From Sphingomonadales bacterium (GTDB lineage Bacteria > Pseudomonadota > Alphaproteobacteria > Sphingomonadales > Sphingomonadaceae), in NCBI GenBank assembly GCA_027489365.1, contig JAIXZV010000120.1:1-44521 (forward strand): a stretch of DNA of 44,521 nt, written 5' to 3'. Under the pieces are notes generated by a model. That model was not told where the DNA came from. It saw nothing but the letters and a program-made list of their open reading frames with translations, and made no database searches. The translations under genes and the position numbers were made by a program. Positions within the stretch are counted from its first letter, which is position 1, and the number at the start of each line of letters is the position of its first letter. Positions 39,875-44,521 of this stretch are shown piece after piece.

Positions 39875-41511
39875 GCCCGCCACCGCCAGAACGCGCTGCC
39901 GACGAACGGCGTCATGTTGGTCGGATTGGGCGTGAAGCCATCGAGCGCGCTACGCTTCACCACGACCGCGACATTGCTGGTCAGCGGCACGCTCGGCAGA
40001 TCGTGCATCAGGATGCGCTGCATCTCGAACGCGGCGCGGCGGCGCTCGAGCGGATCGAGCGTTCCCTCCATCGCCTGCAGCACACGGTCGAGCTTCGGGT
40101 TGCTATACCCCTGCCCGTTGTTCGATCCCTTGGTCGCATAGAAGCGGCTGTAGATCGGGTCGGCCCCGGTCACCCATGTCGCATAGTTGATGACATACGC
40201 ACCCGTATAGCGCGCCTGGCGGTAGGAGACGCCGGTCTTGTTGTCGGCATAGGCGTCGATCCCGATCGCCTTCAATTGCGCGATGATCACTTGCTGCGCG
40301 AGTTCGTCATTGCCCTTGCCCGCCTGCGCCAGGAAGCGGAAGCGCAGCGGCACGCCGTTGCGCGCCCGCACGCCTTTGCCGACATAGCCCGCCGCCTCGA
40401 GCAACGCGCGCGCCTTGGCCGGATCATAGGCAATCTTGGTCACGTTTGGATCGTAGAAATCGAACACCGGCACCACCGGCGAGGTGATCGCCGCCGGAAA
40501 ATCCCCCTGCGCGCGGATCAGCGGGCCACGGTCGATCGCATGGGCCATCGCCAGGCGAACCTGGGGATCGGCGAGCGCCGGATTGCGGAAATTGAAGTCG
40601 AGATGCTGCCACGAGAGCAGCGGCGCACGGATCAGCTCGACGCCGGGCAGGCCGTGCATCTGCTTGGCCTGATCGTACGGCGTCTGCGTCACCAGATCGA
40701 GCTCGCCCGATCGGATCTGCGTCAGCAGCGTGTTCGAATTGGGAATGATCTTGAAGATCAATTTGTCGAGATAGGGCAGCCGCTTGCCGCTCGTATCGCG
40801 CCGCCAATAGCCTGGAAAGCGCTCGGTCAGCACATATTGCCCGCGCTTGAACGCGGTGACCATGAACGGCCCGGTGCCGATCGGCCGCTCGTTATAAGGC
40901 GCGGTGTTGAGATCGACCCCTTCGAGCAGATGGCGCGGCAGGATGCCGAAGGTGAACAACGTCGTCGCGAACGTCGGGCTGACGGTCTTGTAGCGGCAGA
41001 TCACCGTCAGCGGATCGGGCGTCTCGATCGCGACGATATCCTCGGTCCCGTCCTTCGATTCGGCGATGAACGCCGGATTCTTTACCGCGCGCCAGGTGAA
41101 GGCGACATCGGCCGAGGTGAACGGGCGACCATCGTGCCACAACACGCCGGGGCGCAGCTTATAGGTGATCGCCATGCCCGTGCCCTCCAGCACGATGCCG
41201 CCATTCTCCAGCGTCGGCACTTCGGTCGCCAGCACCGGCACGTAATTGGCATGTTCGTCGGGTGCGAGCAGCCCTTCCACCACCGCCGCCTGCACATCGC
41301 CCAGAAAGCCGGTCGAATAGACGTTGAGCGTGTCGATATCGTAGGTGAGGCCGACCACCACCGTGTTGCTGGCGCGCCCGCTGCGCACCCGGCCGCACGC
41401 CGACAGGCCAAGCGCGCCGACGCCCGCCCCGGCGAGCAACGCGCGCCTGGATACGGTGGCAAGGTCGGTCACGCCCACCGAATCAATACCCGCGATCGAG
41501 ATCGACGACAT
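39871..41511 (-). CDS. Peptide-type ABC transporter substrate-binding lipoprotein
   Basis: A 546-residue family 5 solute-binding protein. A twin-arginine-like signal with lipobox is present (SRRALLAGAGVGALGLSAC), so the mature protein starts at the cysteine and is membrane-anchored. Family blocks are YKLRPGVLWHDGRPFTSADV, ERPIGTGPFMVTAFKRGQYV, LDKLIFKIIPN and VRLAMAHAIDRGPLI. It would capture peptides or similar solutes in the periplasm. The ATG at 41511 lies 29 bases inside the upstream dehydrogenase gene; a GTG at 41478, just after that gene's stop, would place the twin arginines nearer the N-terminus and may be the true start. Confidence 0.92.
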   Translation of the reverse strand: MSSISIAGIDSVGVTDLATVSRRALLAGAGVGALGLSACGRVRSGRASNTVVVGLTYDIDTLNVYSTGFLGDVQAAVVEGLLAPDEHANYVPVLATEVPTLENGGIVLEGTGMAITYKLRPGVLWHDGRPFTSADVAFTWRAVKNPAFIAESKDGTEDIVAIETPDPLTVICRYKTVSPTFATTLFTFGILPRHLLEGVDLNTAPYNERPIGTGPFMVTAFKRGQYVLTERFPGYWRRDTSGKRLPYLDKLIFKIIPNSNTLLTQIRSGELDLVTQTPYDQAKQMHGLPGVELIRAPLLSWQHLDFNFRNPALADPQVRLAMAHAIDRGPLIRAQGDFPAAITSPVVPVFDFYDPNVTKIAYDPAKARALLEAAGYVGKGVRARNGVPLRFRFLAQAGKGNDELAQQVIIAQLKAIGIDAYADNKTGVSYRQARYTGAYVINYATWVTGADPIYSRFYATKGSNNGQGYSNPKLDRVLQAMEGTLDPLERRRAAFEMQRILMHDLPSVPLTSNVAVVVKRSALDGFTPNPTNMTPFVGSAFWRWRA

Positions 41512-42409
41512 GCGGCGGCGTCTCGCCCCGCTCCCAGCAGCGCACGCTGTCCGCCATCACGCCGACTGCGGTCGAGACGTGCGTCGGCGCGGCGACGTGC
41601 GGGGAGACGAGCACGTCCTCGCGCGCCCAATAGGGATCATCGGCGGGCAGCGGTTCGGTGCGGAACACGTCCAAGGCCGCGCCGCTCAGCTGCCCGTCAT
41701 CAAGCGCGGCGATCAGATCAGCATCGACGATCGCGCCCCCGCGCCCGCCATTGACGACGAACGCCCCGCGCTTCAGTCGATCGAGCAAGGCGCGGTCGAT
41801 CACATTCGCGGTATCGGCGGTCGCGGGCAGCAAGCTGACCAGCACGTCGGCACCGGTCACCGCCTCGGCCAGCGTCTCGCGCCCGGCGAAGGTCGTGACC
41901 CCAGCCACATCGCGCGGCGTGCGGCTCCACGCGCGCACGGTGAAGCCGATCGTCGCCAGCATCGCCGCGACCGGCCCGCCCAGCGCGCCCGCCCCCAGCA
42001 CCGTGACGATGCGTTCGTGCGCCAGTTTCTCCGCCGCCGGTTCCCAGCTCTTCGAATCCTGCTTGCGGCGATAGGCGAGCAGATTGCGATGCCACGCCAG
42101 CACTTGCGCCGCGACCCATTCGACCATCCCATCGACCAGCCCCGGATCGACCATCCGCACGATCGGCACGCCCGCCGGCACTTCGCCCGAGGCGATCAGA
42201 TGTTCGACCCCGGCGTTGAGGCTCAGCACGAGTTCGAGCCCCGGCAGGCTGGCGAGCAAGCCCGGCAGCGGCCGCCCGACCACGGCATAGGGAACGGGCA
42301 GACCGTCGTCGGGCACCGCGGTGATGATCTCATGATCGGGCAGCGCGATGCGAAATTGCGCGGCAAAGGCATCGGCATTGGCGCGCGCGGCGACCAGCAC
42401 TCGTTTCAT
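41483..42409 (-). CDS. D-isomer-specific 2-hydroxyacid dehydrogenase (GhrA-like)
   Basis: A 308-residue NAD(P)-dependent 2-hydroxyacid dehydrogenase. The nucleotide-binding motif is VTVLGAGALGGPVA; catalytic residues are the Arg in VNGGRGGAIVD, the Glu in VFRTEPLPADDP and the His in VSPHVAAPTH. It is closest in layout to glyoxylate/hydroxypyruvate reductase A. The start at 42409 has GGAG seven bases upstream; an ATG at 42427 overlaps the preceding ATPase gene's stop and adds six residues. It is an unusual guest in the middle of an ABC importer operon and may process a 2-keto or 2-hydroxy acid derived from the imported compound. Confidence 0.88.
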   Translation of the reverse strand: MKRVLVAARANADAFAAQFRIALPDHEIITAVPDDGLPVPYAVVGRPLPGLLASLPGLELVLSLNAGVEHLIASGEVPAGVPIVRMVDPGLVDGMVEWVAAQVLAWHRNLLAYRRKQDSKSWEPAAEKLAHERIVTVLGAGALGGPVAAMLATIGFTVRAWSRTPRDVAGVTTFAGRETLAEAVTGADVLVSLLPATADTANVIDRALLDRLKRGAFVVNGGRGGAIVDADLIAALDDGQLSGAALDVFRTEPLPADDPYWAREDVLVSPHVAAPTHVSTAVGVMADSVRCWERGETPPHVVDLDRGY

Positions 42410-42423
42410 GTTCGGCTCCAGGG

Positions 42424-43397
<974 letters not shown>

Positions 43398-43401
<4 letters not shown>

Positions 43402-44387
43402 AGCTCCCCCCAGCGCAAGCAGCGCGACGCGCGATCGGGCGCCACCGGGAAGAACGGGATCGGGCCAACGCGGCAATCGTCGATGCGCAACGCGCAGCGC
43501 GGTTCGAACGCGCAGCCCGGCGGCGGGCTCGCCGGGTCGATCACCTGACCCGGAATCGCGCGCAAGCGTCCACCGTGCGCGGTTTGCGGCAAGCTGTCGA
43601 GCAGCCCCCGCGTATAAGGATGGCGCGGCTGCGCGAACATGTCGGCGGCGCGCGCCTGCTCGACGATCCGCCCGCCATACATCACCCCGACGCGGTCGGC
43701 GATCTCGGCCACCACCGCCAGGCTGTGCGTGATGAACAGCACCGCCATGCCACGTTCGCGCTGCAACCGCGCCAGCAGCCGCAGGATCTGCGCCTGCACC
43801 GTCACGTCGAGCGCGGTGGTCGGTTCGTCGGCGATTAGCAGCCGCGGACGGCACGCCAGCGCCATCGCGATCAGCACGCGCTGCCGCATTCCGCCCGACA
43901 GTTCGTGCGGATAGGCCCCGGCGCGACGGCGCGGATCGGGGATCTCGACTTCGGCGAGCGCCGCTATCACCGCATCGGCAATCTCCGCGCGTGACCCGCC
44001 GCCGTGCCGCTTCAGCGCCTCGGCGATTTGCGCGCCGACCGTCTGCACCGGGTTGAGGCAGGTCATCGGTTCCTGAAAGATCATCGCGATCTGTCGCCCG
44101 CGCACCGCCGCCAGCGGCTTGGGCGGCAGCGTCAGCAGATCGCCCGCGCCCGTCAGCGTGACCGATCCGCCCACCTGCGCGCGGCGCGGATCGAGCAAGC
44201 GCATGATCGCGAGGCTCGTTACCGATTTGCCCGATCCGCTCTCGCCGACCAGCGCATAGGTTTCGCCCGCCGCGATCGACAGGTCGATGCCGTGCAGCGC
44301 CCGCACGGCGCCGCCAGCGGCGCTCGCGAAATCGACCGTCAGCCCACGGACGTCCAGAATAGGAGTATCGCGAGCGGCTTCGCTCAC
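43398..44387 (-). CDS. Peptide-type ABC transporter ATPase (DppD-like)
   Basis: A 329-residue ATPase. Walker A is [16 protein letters not shown], the signature is [16 protein letters not shown], and Walker B is [17 protein letters not shown]. It ends with the oligopeptide-type cysteine-containing tail ([18 protein letters not shown]). It starts with GTG at 44387, overlapping the stop of the gene to its right as GTGA. With the DppF-like protein it would power the importer. Confidence 0.93.
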
Positions 44388-44521
44388 CCGAGCAGCCCCG
44401 CGCGCGCCATTTCTTCCCCCGCCCAGGCGACGGGCACATGACCATAGCCGATCAGCGTATCGTGAAAGGCGCGCGTGTCGCCACGCCAGCGCCGCCGCAG
44501 ATCGAGGATCTGTTCGGTGCC
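44384..44521 (-). CDS. C-terminal end of a probable DUF885-family peptidase, cut by the window edge
   Basis: Forty-five codons of a larger gene end here, reading GTEQILDLRRRWRGDTRAFH, DTLIGYGHVPVAWAGEEMAR and AGLLG. The ILDLRRR...FHDxxIGxGxxPV pattern resembles the C-terminus of DUF885 (M32-like carboxypeptidase) proteins. Its stop overlaps the GTG of the DppD-like gene. A peptidase at the head of a peptide importer operon would make sense, but only the tail is visible. Confidence 0.5.
   Translation of the reverse strand, partial: GTEQILDLRRRWRGDTRAFHDTLIGYGHVPVAWAGEEMARAGLLG

Overview
The window looks like DNA from a sphingomonad (Sphingomonas, Sphingobium or a relative). It is GC-rich, carries two TonB-dependent receptors with the IVVTG box typical of that group, and holds the non-phosphorylative L-rhamnose pathway first worked out in Sphingomonas. 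A RepA-type plasmid initiator remnant with iterons near the left end suggests a plasmid or chromid, or a plasmid integrated into the chromosome. No tRNA, rRNA or CRISPR array was seen.

Layout. (1) 1-3.3 kb is a mobile, decayed segment: the 3' part of an IS66-family transposase with a palindromic micro-insertion, a lone SUKH-family gene, and a repA gene broken by one lost base and followed by three iterons and an AT-rich hairpin zone. (2) 3.4-17.6 kb is a complete L-rhamnoside/L-rhamnose utilisation locus: IclR regulator, TonB-dependent receptor, GH106 alpha-L-rhamnosidase, L-rhamnose 1-dehydrogenase, then a tightly packed run of L-rhamnonate dehydratase, diketo-deoxyrhamnonate hydrolase, 4-dehydrogenase, rhamnonolactonase and FMN L-lactate dehydrogenase, and finally the RhaT symporter and a terminator. 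Together these would take L-rhamnose to two pyruvates without phosphorylated intermediates. (3) 17.7-21.4 kb is the damaged end of a YehI-L-M-P-Q-like module: a HEAT-type fragment fused in frame to the VWA half of a YehP-like protein, followed by an intact SWIM zinc-finger (YehQ-like) gene. The MoxR ATPase and DUF5682 genes expected between them are absent. (4) 21.5-31.3 kb is the most unusual part. An eight-gene minus-strand operon, coupled by 4-8 base overlaps at every junction, encodes in order a MoxR-type AAA+ ATPase, an unrecognised 311-aa protein, a protein joining an HExxH motif to a VWA domain, a radical SAM/SPASM-like enzyme, an unrecognised 192-aa protein, a PaaK/CapK-like adenylate-forming enzyme, the PnuC transporter and the NadR NMN adenylyltransferase/nicotinamide riboside kinase. 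A convergent ADP-ribosylglycohydrolase gene shares its stop-codon palindrome with nadR. (5) 31.3-33.1 kb holds a gene with a premature stop and an intact IS481-family element. (6) 33.1-44.5 kb holds gloA-like glyoxalase, a TPR-aspartyl hydroxylase, a second TonB-dependent receptor, and a peptide-type ABC importer operon with an embedded 2-hydroxyacid dehydrogenase and, cut by the window edge, a probable DUF885 peptidase.

The best candidate for an undescribed system is region 4. It combines MoxR/VWA chaperone-like parts, a radical SAM enzyme, an adenylating enzyme and NAD salvage in one translationally coupled unit, next to the remnant of a different MoxR/VWA module. Its function is not established from sequence.
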